DNA of 64,000 nucleotides from Gentiana macrophylla (taxonomy: Eukaryota; Streptophyta; Magnoliopsida; Gentianales; Gentianaceae). This document shows, piece by piece, positions 11,478-24,260 of this stretch. The stretch is from positions 80,806,800-80,870,799 of the forward strand of contig CM047815.1 of the NCBI GenBank assembly GCA_026214975.1, read 5' to 3'. Each line of letters opens with the position of its first letter. The first letter of the stretch is position 1. The position numbers and the translations under genes are program-made. The notes beneath the pieces are model-generated. The model did no database searches. It was not told the DNA's origin and was given only the letters and a program-made list of their open reading frames with translations.

Positions 11478-11883
11478 CTACACTTGTCCTTATGGCACGT
11501 TTGCCTTCCGTAGAATGCCGTTTGGGTTGTGTAATGCACCCGCGACATTCCAACGGTGCATGGTTTCCATATTCGCGGATATGATTGAAAGATTCTTAAA
11601 AGTCTTTATGGACGATTTTAGCGTTTTTGGTGATTCCTTTGAGGAGTGTCGAGATAACCTAGAAAAGGTATTGAGTAGATGCGAGGAGACAAATTTAGTG
11701 CTAAATTGGGAGAAATGTCACTTGATGGTCACGGAAGGGATAGTCTTAGGGCATAAGATATCTAGCAAGGGTATAGAAGTTGAGAAGGCTAAGGTTGAAT
11801 CGATAGCTAAGCTTCCTATGCCCACTAACCTAAAGACTCTTAGGGGTTTTCTTGGCCATTTGGGGTTCAATCGTAGGTTTATC
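11478..11883 (+). pseudogene. RT: Athila reverse transcriptase, second part
   Basis: RT resumes with the palm: FRRMPFGLCNAPATFQ, then the catalytic FMDDFSVFG, with the YxDD-type motif carrying both Asp residues intact. The thumb/connection follows (NWEKCHLMVTEGIVLGHKIS, GFLGHLGFNRRFI). This stretch has an open frame from 11478. It is cut at the codon after RRFI by LARD-1, and the connection and RNase H resume at 21378. Confidence 0.93.
11879..11883 (+). repeat. Target-site duplication TTATC, left copy, LARD-1
   Basis: TTATC lies directly before the LTR start TGTTAGGTG. It is repeated at 21373-21377 directly after the LTR end CTAACA. The Athila frame reads through. Confidence 0.93.
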
Positions 11884-13726
11884 TGTTAGGTGTAATGCCC
11901 GAAAGACAATTTTTGTAATTGTTTTATTTAATAAATGAAATGATGTTATTATTCATATTTATTATTCTCATATTCACCGATGTGACAATAGTATTTACAC
12001 TACGAAAAACCCTAAGTATATCGTTTATGTAATCACTTAACTCAATGTATGGTATATACACGGGAGGATTGAGTTAGTGAAGATGTACTTAAAATACAAT
12101 CAGCCCGTAGTGAAGTTAATCGAGAGTATCGGGTCTCTCCTTTAACGTGCTATTAATGCGCCTGCAACACAGTTGGTGTGATTGTCTTATCCGACTTTCG
12201 GTTAAGAGAACCTAATGGGGCATTTATATATGATAGATATATCATATAGTAATCGGACCGATTTGATTAGAGTTCACGATATAATTCCGTAATCGAGAAG
12301 TCTTATCGAATCAATGGATGATCATATTTATGGATATATCTTAATCTCGAGGTGATCACGATCCAATCGCTTGAATCAAGCATGAAGTTTGACTTGACGG
12401 TTAAGGATTACACCGAGTCTGCGTGGTCCGAATTACCCCATCTTGGCATTGTAATTGGATTGAGTGAGTAGTCTGTGTTATCACGGATACGGAATCCATT
12501 CCTTCCATTTATGGAAGTAGATAGACGCCCCCACTTATTTGTTAATCCTAGAAACCGATCGATCGCGCGAGTTCATATCACACAGCGATTGATCACCAAA
12601 GTGAGTTGTATGAATTAATTGATCACTAGGGTTAATGGTAAATAAGGATAAGAGGTTCTAAAAAGGGTTAACGGTAACTTCCCATTTAGAATGAACAATC
12701 TATGGAGGATTAATCCATATGTAATGATTATATCAATGGACGCTTATTATTATTCTCGTGAGGAGATAAATATAATCTCATAATCGGAGGAGTGCAATCA
12801 CGGGATTATGGTGGCATATTCTGTGATTGATTTATCGAATATAATTATTCATTCGTAAGATAATTATTTATTTGATTTATCGGAGTCACGATTATTAGTC
12901 CATGGTCCCCGACGTGCCTCCTAATATAAGCATAGCTATTCTCGGACGTCGAATCCTAATAATATTAATTTAGTTCTTGTTGGACTTTATTAAAACGATA
13001 TGTGAATTAATTGTTTAGTGACTATTAAATTAGTTGGGCTTAAATAATTAAATATGTGGAAAAGACATTTTCCATAATCTTGCTACTAATTGTGTTATAG
13101 CCCAAAATTAATTATGACTAGGTCATGAATTAAAAGTGGCGCCTCTTATTTTTGGAACAAGAAATTAGTTTTCTTGTGATTAATAAGACGTGTGCATATA
13201 AAATATTTATTGGATAAATATTTATGGAAAGAAATAAAGATAAATATTATCCTAGATTTGTTCTAGAATATTATGGGATTATCTTTTATTTAATAGGATT
13301 ATCATAATTGATTTTGTATTAATTATAAAATCCTTGGGGCTTAAGTTTTACTCTCCTACATGTAAAGAGAGTTCTCCTGCCCAAAACACACTACATGTAA
13401 TTTTCGACTTCTACCTCTTAGAGAGAGAAGGAAAATTCGCCAAGGGGAGATTGGGGAAAAAAATTCTTGAGATTTTTCCGGGTAGCATATCGGAAGGGGT
13501 TCGAGTCGAAATTTCCTTCCACCGGAGTTGCTTGGATCACACGATCGTAAGACCGTGGTGCTCTTCACATCTTCACATTCATCCTTTGCGGTTCTTCAAC
13601 TTGAATTTAGAGATTCAAGAGGTATGATCTACATCCCCCTTGTAGAATAGATCTAGTTATTTTATTACGTGTAGTTTATAGATCTAGATCCATAAATCGC
13701 TTCACATGCGGATGGTATTACTAACA
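11884..13726 (+). repeat. LARD-1 5' LTR (1843 bp)
   Basis: TGTTAGGTGTAATGCCCGAA to ATTACTAACA is matched along its whole length by 19530-21372, also 1843 bp, with scattered differences mostly at CAG/CTG and at homopolymers. It contains no gene; the apparent frames near 13334-13627 are incidental and occur in both copies. Similar total length and near identity mark it as younger than the host Athila element. Confidence 0.95.
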
Positions 13727-15467
13727 ATGGTATCGATCGCCATGGTGATCTATATTTATACGTATAAAATATTAGATCTAGGAGTGGAAAACATGTAGCT
13801 TTTATTGTCCAATTTTTTTTAATTTGGTCAATGCATGTTTATATATATTTTTATGTTGTTGCGATTGTTGTGGTTGAAGAGATGGATTGGGGTTGGCACT
13901 GTTTACCCGTTAGATCTGTTGTAAACTCATATAAACGATGAAAATTCGTTCATATGAGTATAGGAAATTATGTAATTTATCTTTATTGCAAGTTTAATTT
14001 CCAGCAAATAGATCTAGTTAGTAGCTGTTTAGTATTTTTTCTTTTCCCGTTGATCGAACCGTTGAAACGAAGATCCCTCCGGTCAGAATCAAGAATAGAA
14101 GATGATGATCAACTCCACAAATTTTGGCATCGATCAGAGTCCGTTTCGATATCCGTTCGTTGCTGCGAAGAGGCTGCTGTAACAGAAAAACGCAGGATTC
14201 ACAGAAACCCTACCTGTGACTTCCTCGATTTTCTGGGAGAGTTTGGACCGTTGAAAAGCAAATCCGACCGTTCAGATTGATCAAATATGAGTTTTGGACG
14301 TACCATAAAAATTTCAGGTCGATCGATTCATCTCGATTCCCGATCTTCCTCAGGAAGTCCTTGATGCAGTGCAGTTAAAGTCAGATTCAGCAGCAAGTTT
14401 GGCGGTTTACTGGAGAAAATTGGTAAGTCAAAGCACCGATCCAACCGTCCATATTGAAGTTCATGGAGTGAAGAAAAGATCTGGAAATTTTCGTCCCGAT
14501 CCGAGTTCGTTTGGTTTCCGATCATCGAAGAGTTCGTACAGCTGCAGATTTAGTTAGAAAGTAGTAAACCCTAGTTAGGGTTTTGGTTTTATTTTCTAAT
14601 AGATTAGATACGAAGTGTGCTGCCAACGATCCATCTCGGTGTTTAAATTTTCCGCATTTATTTTTATGTGTTTGATCATAAAATAGATATAAAACCGAAT
14701 TGCCATGACATGCATCATATCATAAATCCACTCCATGCATACATGTAGAATTTTAATTTTGGTAATTAAAATAGGCATGTATACAAACTCGTGTAATTAG
14801 TTGAAATTTAATTAATACGTGGTAATTAATAAATTTAGTAACTAATTAATGATCCGAGGACGGGTTATGAAATCGTTAGGCCTTTCGTGTGTGTTCTCGG
14901 TGAACCGCCTTAAAGCCCAAACGAGATCACGTTCTTCAATTCGTAGTGTCTACGAGATTGAATGATGGTAAAAGAACAATAAATCTTGGATAAAAACGGT
15001 TCGCTTATAGGTTGGGTGGTCAATCGAGAGCTAGGCTCGACCGACTTAACCCTCTAGTGTGATGTATGCACGGGGTCCGGCAAGACTAAGCTACACCGGA
15101 GAACGGAGGGGTGATTCCTTCTTATCTCAATGAGGCCGTCTTGACCCGATTTCGTCCGATCGTCACATATGTTCCAACGAATAGGACGGGTAGGCTTGCC
15201 TACGCGTACCGACACCATTCGAATCCTTGATTTGATGTGCTTTTATGTTAACATCAAAAGACGTGGTTAGTTAACCCACAACCACTTCCAAAATATTGAG
15301 TGGGAGCGGGGAGGCGACACCAACCCCACGGCCTCTACTATAGATACAAGTAAGTGAGAGAAGGGTGACGCCGAGGCGCTTTGATTTCGTCCCCCTAAGG
15401 ATGGTGTTCGCCCTATCAACATTCATGGCTTGGTCTCCGAAAGGATAGGATTTCCGGTACTCGTCGG

Positions 15468-18400
15468 GTCACCGACCTATCCTAAGACGGCATACTCGGG
15501 CGTACCTAAGAGATCCGATATAGTAGGTCACACTCATCATGGGTATTTTTGATAATATCTAGGCTAAAAAAGGAAGGTAGTCAATGAATAAAGGGATGTT
15601 CGATTCTCGTGGGATGTTCGATTCTCACAAAGTTATTCATTGATGAGATTGTCTCGATTTAACCGTCATCTCTTTGACCTACCCTAAGGCGGCACTTTGA
15701 GATGCGGTTAAAACCTTGGAATGGTAGAGTAGACTTAATTTTAGTTTACAATTCCTAAAATAAATATAGTAGTGTTAAACTTGAATTAATATATGTCATT
15801 TTATTTACAAACATTATATCCCTTACTAAATTGCTTAAAATTTATAATTGACTAGTATTGACTTCGTTAAAAAGTGGAAAGTAACTAGGACGTTGAACTA
15901 GTTAATCGATAATGCAATTATTTTTCAAAGAGATATTTTTCTCTTAAGCCTTTTAAAACCCAGTGACATATAGGTATGTCACTAGTGTCATTCGTGTCAA
16001 ACGGAAGACAAACTTAGTTTGACCAAAGGTGATCTCGGACTTTGAAATTCTTAGTGAATTTTGAATGTGTAGTAATTACACGAGTAATTTTCTAATTGAA
16101 AAATTGGAAAATCATGAAGTGTTACTAGTTGGACGATATTTGGAATCGATGAACTAGTGGGAGCTTTATGATTTGTTGTTTTTCTAGAACATTAGAAAAG
16201 TGTAACTGACTACACACGTAACCGTTCTAATTGAAAAACCGGAAAGTCATGAAATGTTGCTAGTTAGACGATATTTGGAATCGATGAACTAGTGGGAGTT
16301 TCTATGATTTGTTGTTTTTCTGGAAACAATAGAACTATGTACGAAAGATTTTCTAATCGAAAAAATCGGAAATTCATAAAAATAAAGCATTCTTTGGTTA
16401 GACGGTATTTGGAACCGATAAACTAGTGGGAGCTTTAATGTTATGATTTGTTATTTTTCTAGTATATTAGAAAATCCGAGAAGTCCCGACAAGTAACACT
16501 CAAATAGACATCCCACGGTTCAAGAGTAGTGTCTACTCACACGAATCGCTAGTTCAAAATCTGCTTTCTATTTACGGAAAGTCAAGAATGGGAGAGTATG
16601 TCTAAGAGTGTTAGTCATCTAAAACTGAGTTGATTTTAAGGCTAAACCGAAAATTAATAAACTGAAAATCATAGGATAAGGACAGTGATTTTGGATCACC
16701 AACCTATGAATCCTTGGCGATTTTCTCGAGCTAAGTTCTTTGGAAGAACAAGATAGCAGTGCATTTAACGATTAAAGGAGTAAACAACGGGCAGTTAATT
16801 TTAGCTAGAATAGTGGGAGTGATATAAGGAAATGAATCTCGGATTCAATCCTTGGATATCGCGGGAAAATTATTTTCCGTTTAAGATTCGTTGGAACGAA
16901 TGGATTTACCTTCTATTCGATAATTTGTTTGTCGTATAGAAAGTGAATATACCATTTGTAGTACGAATCCAAGACTCGGACTTTTGTTTGATAAAGTCAA
17001 AACCACTTAGAACTGCTGAAATATGTATATAAAACACATCTTAAGAACTATTAAAAACAATTGGTTTCTATATTTAGATAAACGCTTCTTCATATTCCAT
17101 AGTTAGTGCATAGTCCCTAAAAGACAAGACCTGAAGACTGGCTCAGGGTGATTCCTTTTCTCTCAGTCTGGTTAAATTGTCTCAAAGGTTCAATGACTAA
17201 GTTTCCTTTCAATCGGGAAAGGATAATGGTTATAAAGAAGTAACATAGCTTGTTCATGACGACCTTCGGGGTCTGATGAAAGATACGAGCTAGTAGGAGC
17301 TTCCGAGTAGTGACTTCTTGTCTGATAACTATTCAAACACTCCGGTAAGTTTATCCAAAATATTATGAGGTTTCTCTGTTTTCAACAGAGATAGAGTATT
17401 CTATACTCAGAAATGGGCCATCACATAGTCCTAGGGACTGATGCTCGGCCTGCCTCATAGTGAAATGCTTTCACTAAGTGAGAAACCGTTAAATTGCCTT
17501 ATATATTTTTTAGATGTGCTACAATACACTGCTTAACTCAATAAAGATATTGGAAGTGAAATAACGGTTTACATTGAAGTGTAGAACCGAGAAGTCTACC
17601 TAGAATATGCTTTGGAATTAACGGATAATGAGTGGATTCGGTTCACCCAAATTCCGTCAATATAAGCATTTAGCACATGATGCTTGATGGTTTGACTGAA
17701 TTTCGCGTACACGCTCGGTCGCGACCAATCGTTATATATCTTGTAGCATTGAGAAAAAGGTTCGTTATCGATTCTTGAAATCGGGAAGGGACAGTTATAT
17801 CAAGTTGCATCCTTTCTCGATAGAATCCATGTTCGTAAAAAACCTTGAACCTTGAAGCACGCTTACTCAAGGTAGTTACTAACTCGATTAAAATCGGACC
17901 ACATCCAACATCGGTTGTTGGTGATAACACTAAATACTACTAAACTAGATCGAATTTCGATCCACCCGTAATGTAGTGGGAGTATGGTTTATCCATTACC
18001 CGTTACGGGTTCTGCAGACTTTGTAGTCTAAGGATCGATCGATGACCTATGGCTCTTTTGTGAGCAGATAGATTCGATAATAGAGGTTGGTTTACAAGCC
18101 ATAACCCTGTGAATGGAGTTTGGTACTCCGTGAGTCGCTCATACTCTTGTAGAACCACCCGAGTGTCTCGTGCCTAGTGGGAGTAATTGGATCTATATGG
18201 AAAAGAGTAGAATGAGTTCGGTATAGCATGATTTCGTTCAAAAGCGTAAAATAGGGGTGATTCCACGAGACTTTCTTGCCAAACAAACGGAGTCTGGATT
18301 CATTCAAATGTAAGGGTATTGACTTATGAACTTCGACAGGATGACCACAAGGCTTATGTCCTTTTGTGGATAAAAAGCAAACCTCTCGGTCGTTGGAAGT

Positions 18401-19363
18401 CATATATTTCTACAATATGTGGATTTGACCGAATATTGATAAGTTTTTGTAGACTGATATCAATTTTAGTACAAGTAGTGAATATATAAATTAGTGTTTG
18501 TGAAGGATAACACTGCACTACTTGGAATCAACATGGGTGTGTTATCCAAGTCGAATCGACAATACCACAATTCTCTCGCAATGTGAGTTTTGGACAACAT
18601 TCTTAAGAGTTTGACTCGGTCGAATTCATTAGAATCGATCCACTGGTTTCCCATCCATCTTATTGGTTAAGATGATGCATCCGTATGCAACATTCAACGA
18701 GGAAGTTCTACCCTATGCCTCGGGAATGACTCTCTAAATCTTCGGATCGGAGAAAATGGGATAGATTCTCTTTCTAGTAAGAGATGGTCGTTTAATGAAT
18801 GTCAACTTTGATCGAATCTTAGCTTCAAGGTTAACAAAGCAAGTTTAGTATGTCCTTTAGTATCTTGAAGAGAACGAGGAACAATATGCGGACATATTCA
18901 TGTGTGAACCTGGATATGTGTGATACACTGATTTTGACTTTGTGTCAGATTAAGGATGATCGTTAAGTCGATCTCGGTCTCAGTGTTTACTCTTGTGTTG
19001 AAGCTATTGCCTGGAGGAATCCAAAGAACGCCAACTCGACTTTAACTAGTTGGGTGATTAGCGGCTTTTTGTAGTAGCTGAGAGGCGATATAGCCTCGTG
19101 ATTTTCTTTTCGCTTAGGGAGTGATTCCAGATTTGGAAAGCCGATACCACATCATTGTGCAAATGATGAAGGGGTAGCTTATAAGGATTTCAAATCACTT
19201 GAGTTCAAGAGCATATTGGGAAAGTACCACATGATTAGATGGACCGGTAACGCTTTGATTCTACGGAACGCCTTGAGCCGACAACCTGACCGATCATTAA
19301 GACCCATGACATTCGGATATAGTGCTCCCGAGTCACCGACCTATCCTACGACGGCATACTCGG
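15468..19363 (+). repeat. Recurrent ACCTATCCTAAGACGGC motif in the LARD-1 interior
   Basis: A 32-bp block starting GTCACCGACCTATCC is at 15468-15499 and 19332-19363 with one mismatch. A shorter variant (GACCTACCCTAAGGCGGC) is at 15676-15693. Reverse-complement versions occur in LARD-2 at 41323-41340 and near 41489-41515. Confidence 0.7.
16090..16475 (+). repeat. Three-copy tandem repeat in LARD-1 (about 130 bp per unit)
   Basis: Units start near 16090, 16225 and 16350. Each carries TCTAATTGAAAAA, then GACGATATTTGGAATCGATG and AACTAGTGGGAG, then TTTTTCTAG. The LARD-2 interior (40790-40960) seems to have one unit only. Confidence 0.75.
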
Positions 19364-19529
19364 AGTGTACTTTGGAATCAAAATAGTTATGATAAGTTTT
19401 GTGGGTACTAAAATACGGGATGAGTCTCCATTGCTTTAGAGCAAGTGGGAGATTTAGTTTGTTTGTAGTTTTAAATAATAGGGTGTGCTCTAAAACAATT
19501 AATCACATGCTTTCGTGCAAGTGGGAGAT

Positions 19530-21372
19530 TGTTAGGTGTGATGCCCGAAAGACAATTTTTGTAATTGTTTTATTTAATAAATGAAATGATGTTATTATTC
19601 ATATTTATTATTCTCATATTCACCGATGTGACAATAGTATTTACACTACAGAAAACCCTAAGTATATCGTTTATGTAATCACTTAACTCAGTGTATGGTA
19701 TATACACGGAGGATTGAGTTAGTGAAGATGTACTTAAAATACAATCAGCCCGTAGTGAAGTTAATCGAGAGTATCGGGTCTCTCCTTTAACGTGCTATTA
19801 ATGCGCCTAACACAGCTTGGTGTGATTGTCTTATCCGGACTTTCGGTTAAGAGAACCTAATGGGGCATTTATATATGATAGATATATCATATAGAAATTT
19901 GGACCGATTTGATTAGAGTTCACGATATAATTCCGTAATCGAGAAGTCTTATCGAATCAATGGATGATCATATTTATGGATATATCTTAATCTCGAGGTG
20001 ATCACAACCAAGCGCTTGAATCGGTATGAAGTTTGACTTGACGGTTAAGGATTACACCGAGTCCGTGGTCCGAATTACCCCATCTTGGCATTGTCTTTGG
20101 ATTGAGTGAGTAGTCTGTGTTATCACAGATACGGAATCCATTCCTTCCATTTATGGAAGTAGATAGACAGTTCCCTTATTTGTTAATCCTAGAAACTGAT
20201 CGATCGCGCGAGTTCATATCACACTGATTGATCACCAGTGAGTTGTATGAATTAATTGATCACTAGGGGTTAATGGTAAATAAGGATAAGAGGTTCTAAA
20301 AAGGGTTAACGGTAACTTCCCCATTTAGAATGAATAATCATGGAGGATTAATCCATATGTAATGATTATATCAATGGACGCTTATTATTATTCTCGTGAG
20401 GAGATAAATATAATCTCATAATCGGAGGAGTGCAGTCACGGGATTATGGTGGCATATTCCTGTGATTGATTTATCGAATATAATTATTCTGTTCGTAAGA
20501 TAATTATTTATTTGATTTATCGGAGCCACTGATTATTAGTCCATGGTCCCCGACGTGCCTCCTAATATAGCATAGCTATTCTCGGACGTCGAATCCTAAT
20601 AATATTAATTTAGTTCTTGTTGGACTTTATTAAAACGATATGTGAATTAATTGTTTAGTGGACTATTAAATTAGTTGGGCTAAATAATTAAATATGTGGA
20701 AAAGACATTTTCCATAATCTTGGCCCAATTGTGTTATAGCCCAAAAATTAATTATGACTAGGTCATGAATTAAAAGTGGCGCCCCCCCTCTTATTTTTGG
20801 AACAAGAAATTAGTTTTCTTGTGATTAATAAGACATGTGCATAAAATATTTATTGGATAAATATTTATGGAAAGAAATAAAGATAAATATTATCCTAGAT
20901 TTGTTCTAGAATATTATGGGATTATCTTTTATTTAATAGGATTATCATAATTGATTTTGTATTAATTATAAAATCCTTGGGGCTTAAGTTTTACTCTCCT
21001 ATATAAAGAGAGTTCTCCCAAGCCAAAACACACTACATGTAATTTTCGACTTCTACCTCTTAGAGAGGAGAAGGAAAATTCGGCCAAGGGGAGATTGGGG
21101 AAAAAAATTCTTGGAGATTTTTCCGGGTAGCATATCGGAAGGGTTCGAGTCGAGAATTTCCTTCCACCGGGAGTTGCTTGGATCACACGATCGGAAGACT
21201 GTGGTGCTCTTCACATCTTCACATTCATCCTTTGCGGTTCTTCAACTTGAATTTAGAGATTCAAGAGGTATGATCTACATCCCCCTTGTAGAATAGATCT
21301 AGTTATTTTATTACGTGTAGTTTATAGATCTAGATCCATAAATCGTTTCCGCTGCGGATGGTATTACTAACA
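19530..21372 (+). repeat. LARD-1 3' LTR (1843 bp)
   Basis: This is the partner of 11884-13726. It starts TGTTAGGTGTGATGCC and ends ATTACTAACA, followed by the TTATC target duplication at 21373-21377. Confidence 0.95.
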
Positions 21373-21377
21373 TTATC

Positions 21378-22010
21378 AAGGATTTCTAAAAAATAGCCCG
21401 TCCTCTTACTCTTCTTCTTGGAAAAGATGTCCCATTTGATTTCAACCAAGCTTGCATTGAAGCATTCGTTGCTCAAGCAATTGCTTGTATCCGCTCCTAT
21501 CTTAGTTGCCCCGAAGTAGGATCAAGAGTTTGATTTAATGTGCGATGCGAGTGACTCCGCGGTTGGTGCGGTCCTCGGTCAAAAGATCGATAAAATCTTC
21601 AAGCCTATTGCCTATGCTAGCCACACTTTGAATCCGGCCCAACAAAACTATACCACCACTGAAAAAGAGCTTCTAGCAGTCATCTTTGCGTTTGATAAGT
21701 TTCGGTCTCACCTTGTAGGCTCTCGTGTATTTGTGCACACAGATCACGCTGATTTGCGGTACCTTTTTGCCAAGCAAGACGCCAAGCCCTGCCCCTTGAG
21801 GTGGATCTTGCTCTTGCAAGAGTTCGATCTTAAAATCCATGATAGAAAAGGGTGTGAAAATGTCGTAGCGGATCATTTGAGTCGCATGGAACTTAGTGAG
21901 GAGTTGATTAAGGCACAAAGGGAGATAAATGATTCTTTCCCGCATGAGCAACTTTGTGAAATAGACACCCTTCTTCCGGTTAAGAAAGGTAATTTTTTTG
22001 AAAGTTGGTA
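21378..22010 (+). pseudogene. RH: Athila RNase H
   Basis: This degrades the RNA strand of the RNA:DNA hybrid. The connection region reads ARPLTLLLGKDVPFDF near 21395. A frame break precedes RNase H proper, which is open at 21538-22011. Key blocks are [14 protein letters not shown] (first Asp), [12 protein letters not shown] (Glu), [10 protein letters not shown] (Asp) and [15 protein letters not shown] (final Asp region). All four catalytic acids are visible, so the domain itself looks undamaged; it ends at KGNFFESW. Confidence 0.93.
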
Positions 22011-23330
22011 AGGAAGGTAGCCCTTGGTTCGCACCTTTTGTCAATTACCATGAGTGCGGTTTTATAGATCCCGACTTTGACTCAAATCAAAGGCGTAAGT
22101 TCCTTAGTGAGTTGGTAAGTATGTTTGGGAGGATCCTTGCTTATATAGGTTGTGCTCGGATGGCATCTTGAGGAGATGCATCCCGGAGAGTGAGATCTTG
22201 AGTGCGCTTTCTTTTTGCCATGATAAAGAGGCCGGGGGCCACTTTTCGGGGGAAAGGACCGCTTTGAAAGTGCTACAAAGTGGGCTATATTGGCCCACTC
22301 TATTCCGAGACGCACATTCCTATGTGAAATCTTGTGACGCTTGTCAAAGGTCCGGGCGTGTATCTAGGAGGAGTGAGATGCCTCAAAAGCCGATAATTGT
22401 TTATGAAGTTTTTGATGTGTGGGGCATTGACTTCATGGGCCCCTACCCTTCCTCGCTCGATAAGAAATATATCCTAGTCGCTTGTGATTACGTGTCAAAA
22501 TGGGTTGAGGCCTTAGCTTCGCCCACCAATGTTAGGAACGTTGTTATCCGTTTTCTTAAAAGAAACATCTTTTGTCGGTTTGGGGTATCCCGGGCTATAA
22601 TTAGCGATAATGGAAGCCACTTTGCCAATAAACCGTTTGACAAACTCCTAGTGAAGTATAGGGTGAAACACAAGCTAGGTACCGCTTACCATCCTTAAAT
22701 GAGTGGTCAAGTTGAAGTCACGAATAGGATATTAAGCGTATCTTGGAGAGGACGGTAGATGCGAATGTTAAGAGTTGGTCTTTAAAGTTGGATGATGCTC
22801 TATGGGCCCATAGGACCGCCTTTAAGACACCCCTAGGCATGTCACCTTATATGATAGTCTAGCCACCTTCCCGTGGAAATCGAACATAAGGCGTATTGGG
22901 CTATTAAAATGCTAAACCTTGAGGACACTTTAGTTGGTGAGAAGCGTATGGCCCAATTGAATGAATTAGATGAGTTTCGCCTTTATGCGTATGATCTTTC
23001 GATGAAGAATAAGGAGAAGACTAAGTTACTCCATGATAAGTTGATCAAACCTCGTGTTTTCAATGAGGGTGACGAAGTCTTATTCTACAATACTCGTCTT
23101 CATCTCTTCCAAGGCAAGCTAAAATCTAGGTGGTCCGGTCCCTACGTGGGGTCGAAAGTCTATCCGTCCGGTGCTATTGAAATTATCCATCCTAAGCTTG
23201 GCACGTTTACTACCAATGGCTTGCGGTTGAAATGGTATGAGAGGTTGCCTTACGATGAAGCACTAGAAATAGTGAACCTTGAAGACCCCATACCGTGTGA
23301 TGAATCGTGTAAGTCTTGTCACGGACTCTA
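22011..23330 (+). pseudogene. INT: Athila integrase
   Basis: The region before 22150 has stops. The zinc-binding HHCC domain is at about 22150-22360 ([28 protein letters not shown]). The catalytic core has [16 protein letters not shown] and QVEVTNR, so the D,D,E residues are present, but a TAA at about 22696 and frameshifts near 22735-22870 break it. The C-terminal part (22873-23331) carries a GPY/F-like block, RWSGPYVGSKVYPSGAIEI, and ends in SCHGL. No chromodomain is seen, as expected for Athila. Confidence 0.92.
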
Positions 23331-23586
23331 AACTTTGACCCGTATAATCTTCAATCCATCCTTGTGTCTTTATTTCTACTCTTTCTCGCCTTGTGCCAAC
23401 GGTATAACTTGAAAAAGTTGGCACCGTATAATCCATCTTGTCGAGCCAACGACGTAAAACAAAGGCGCTTGAGGGAGGCAACCCACCATTTCATAGTTTT
23501 TGAGTGAGTTTAGTGCTTTTAATGGTCTCAGGGTGGTAAAAATCTAGTGTGGGGTGAAAACCTTGAGTTGCCGCTGTTTCTCGTCC
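23331..23586 (+). other. Post-pol conserved Athila segment
   Basis: It contains GCCAACGACGTAAAACAAAG and GGCGCTTGAGGGAGGCAACCC (23441-23485), a block that I recall recurring just after pol in Athila elements. The first of four AGTGTGGGGTG polypurine-like sequences is at 23545-23560. Non-coding. Confidence 0.6.
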
Positions 23587-23812
23587 AAACGCGTGTTTGC
23601 AACCCTGTCAAACGTGCGTTTCAGTTTTTCTCGTCCAAACGCGCGTTTAAAACCATTTCAAACGTGCGTTTCAGCCTCCAACTCTCTGTCCTTAAAAACT
23701 TTTTTCAAACACCCGTTTCAGACCTCAAACGCGCGTTCGGGTTATGCGAAACGCGCTTTTCACTTCCCCAAACGCGCGTTTGAAAGTTTCCTCTTTAAAT
23801 ACCCCCACCTCC
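23587..23812 (+). promoter_or_regulatory. Promoter-like module inside Athila (palindrome cluster plus TATA-like box)
   Basis: Copies of AAACGCGCGTTT and variants fill 23587-23790, as in the LTRs. TTTAAATACCCCC follows at about 23804 and parallels TATAAATACCCCCC in the 3' LTR. An ATG in the favourable context ACCATGGC is at 23879 but meets a stop after one codon. Function is an inference from the shared architecture. Confidence 0.5.
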
Positions 23813-23930
23813 ACCATTCACTACTGGACCCTCCACTACACCTCCACCTTCACCTTTTACCTCGACATCCGGGGGACCATGGCTTAGTGAGCTCTAGGGG
23901 CTACTGATTGCTCACAAGAAAAGGGATTGG

Positions 23931-24260
23931 ATGGACAATTTACGGTTGACTCTGAATGGGATTGTTGAGAATCAGAGGGTATTTGCTCGGGCTAGACAGA
24001 TTGACCTTCCTCGCTTGGATTTGGGTACGTCACCGTTTCAGTACACCCCAGAGATAGAGGCAGATTTGCAGAGGGTATCCGAGGATTTGATTGTTGGTGA
24101 GGCTGAGGAGGGGTTTGATGATATTCCGTTGGATGATCTGATTGGGACAGCTGGGGCAGAGACAGAGCCAGAGTGGACAGGTGCTGCGGGGTCTACACAT
24201 CTGGAGAGTGCAGCTTCTGTGGCTGTACCAGCTTCTAGCACACCTACTCCTGACGGATAG
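23931..24260 (+). CDS. Small hypothetical ORF in the Athila 3' region, possible remnant of an env-like/ORF3 protein
   Basis: This is a 109-residue frame that starts MDNLRLTLNG. In-frame sequence upstream (IAHKKRDW) extends it to a stop at about 23897. The N-terminal third is basic/amphipathic (IVENQRVFARARQ). The middle is strongly acidic (EAEEGFDDIPLDDL) and the C-terminus is Ala/Ser/Thr/Pro-rich. I see no signal peptide, transmembrane helix or known motif. Its position, between pol and the 3' LTR, is where Athila elements can carry an additional env-like ORF. Whether it is translated or a relic cannot be told from sequence. Confidence 0.4.
   Translation: MDNLRLTLNGIVENQRVFARARQIDLPRLDLGTSPFQYTPEIEADLQRVSEDLIVGEAEEGFDDIPLDDLIGTAGAETEPEWTGAAGSTHLESAASVAVPASSTPTPDG

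Larger units (their letters stand above)
13727..19529 (+). mobile_element. LARD-1 internal domain, non-coding (5.8 kb)
   Basis: It begins with a degenerate Met-tRNA primer site (TGGTATCGATCGCC, 13728-13741) and ends with the polypurine tract GTGCAAGTGGGAGATT (19515-19529). The tract is of Copia type. No frame longer than about 110 codons and no gag, protease, RT or integrase motif is visible on either strand. With 1.8-kb LTRs this fits a large retrotransposon derivative (LARD), mobilised in trans by an unidentified autonomous partner. It shares blocks with the LARD-2 interior in opposite orientation. Confidence 0.85.

Noticed and set aside
13334..13627. 97-codon frame in the LARD-1 LTR
   Set aside because: Frames in the second LTR copy (20962-21296) are shifted by indels and give a different product, so there is no sign of coding constraint.
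16090..16475. CRISPR-like array
   Set aside because: Units are contiguous 130-bp tandem repeats without spacers, in plant retroelement DNA.
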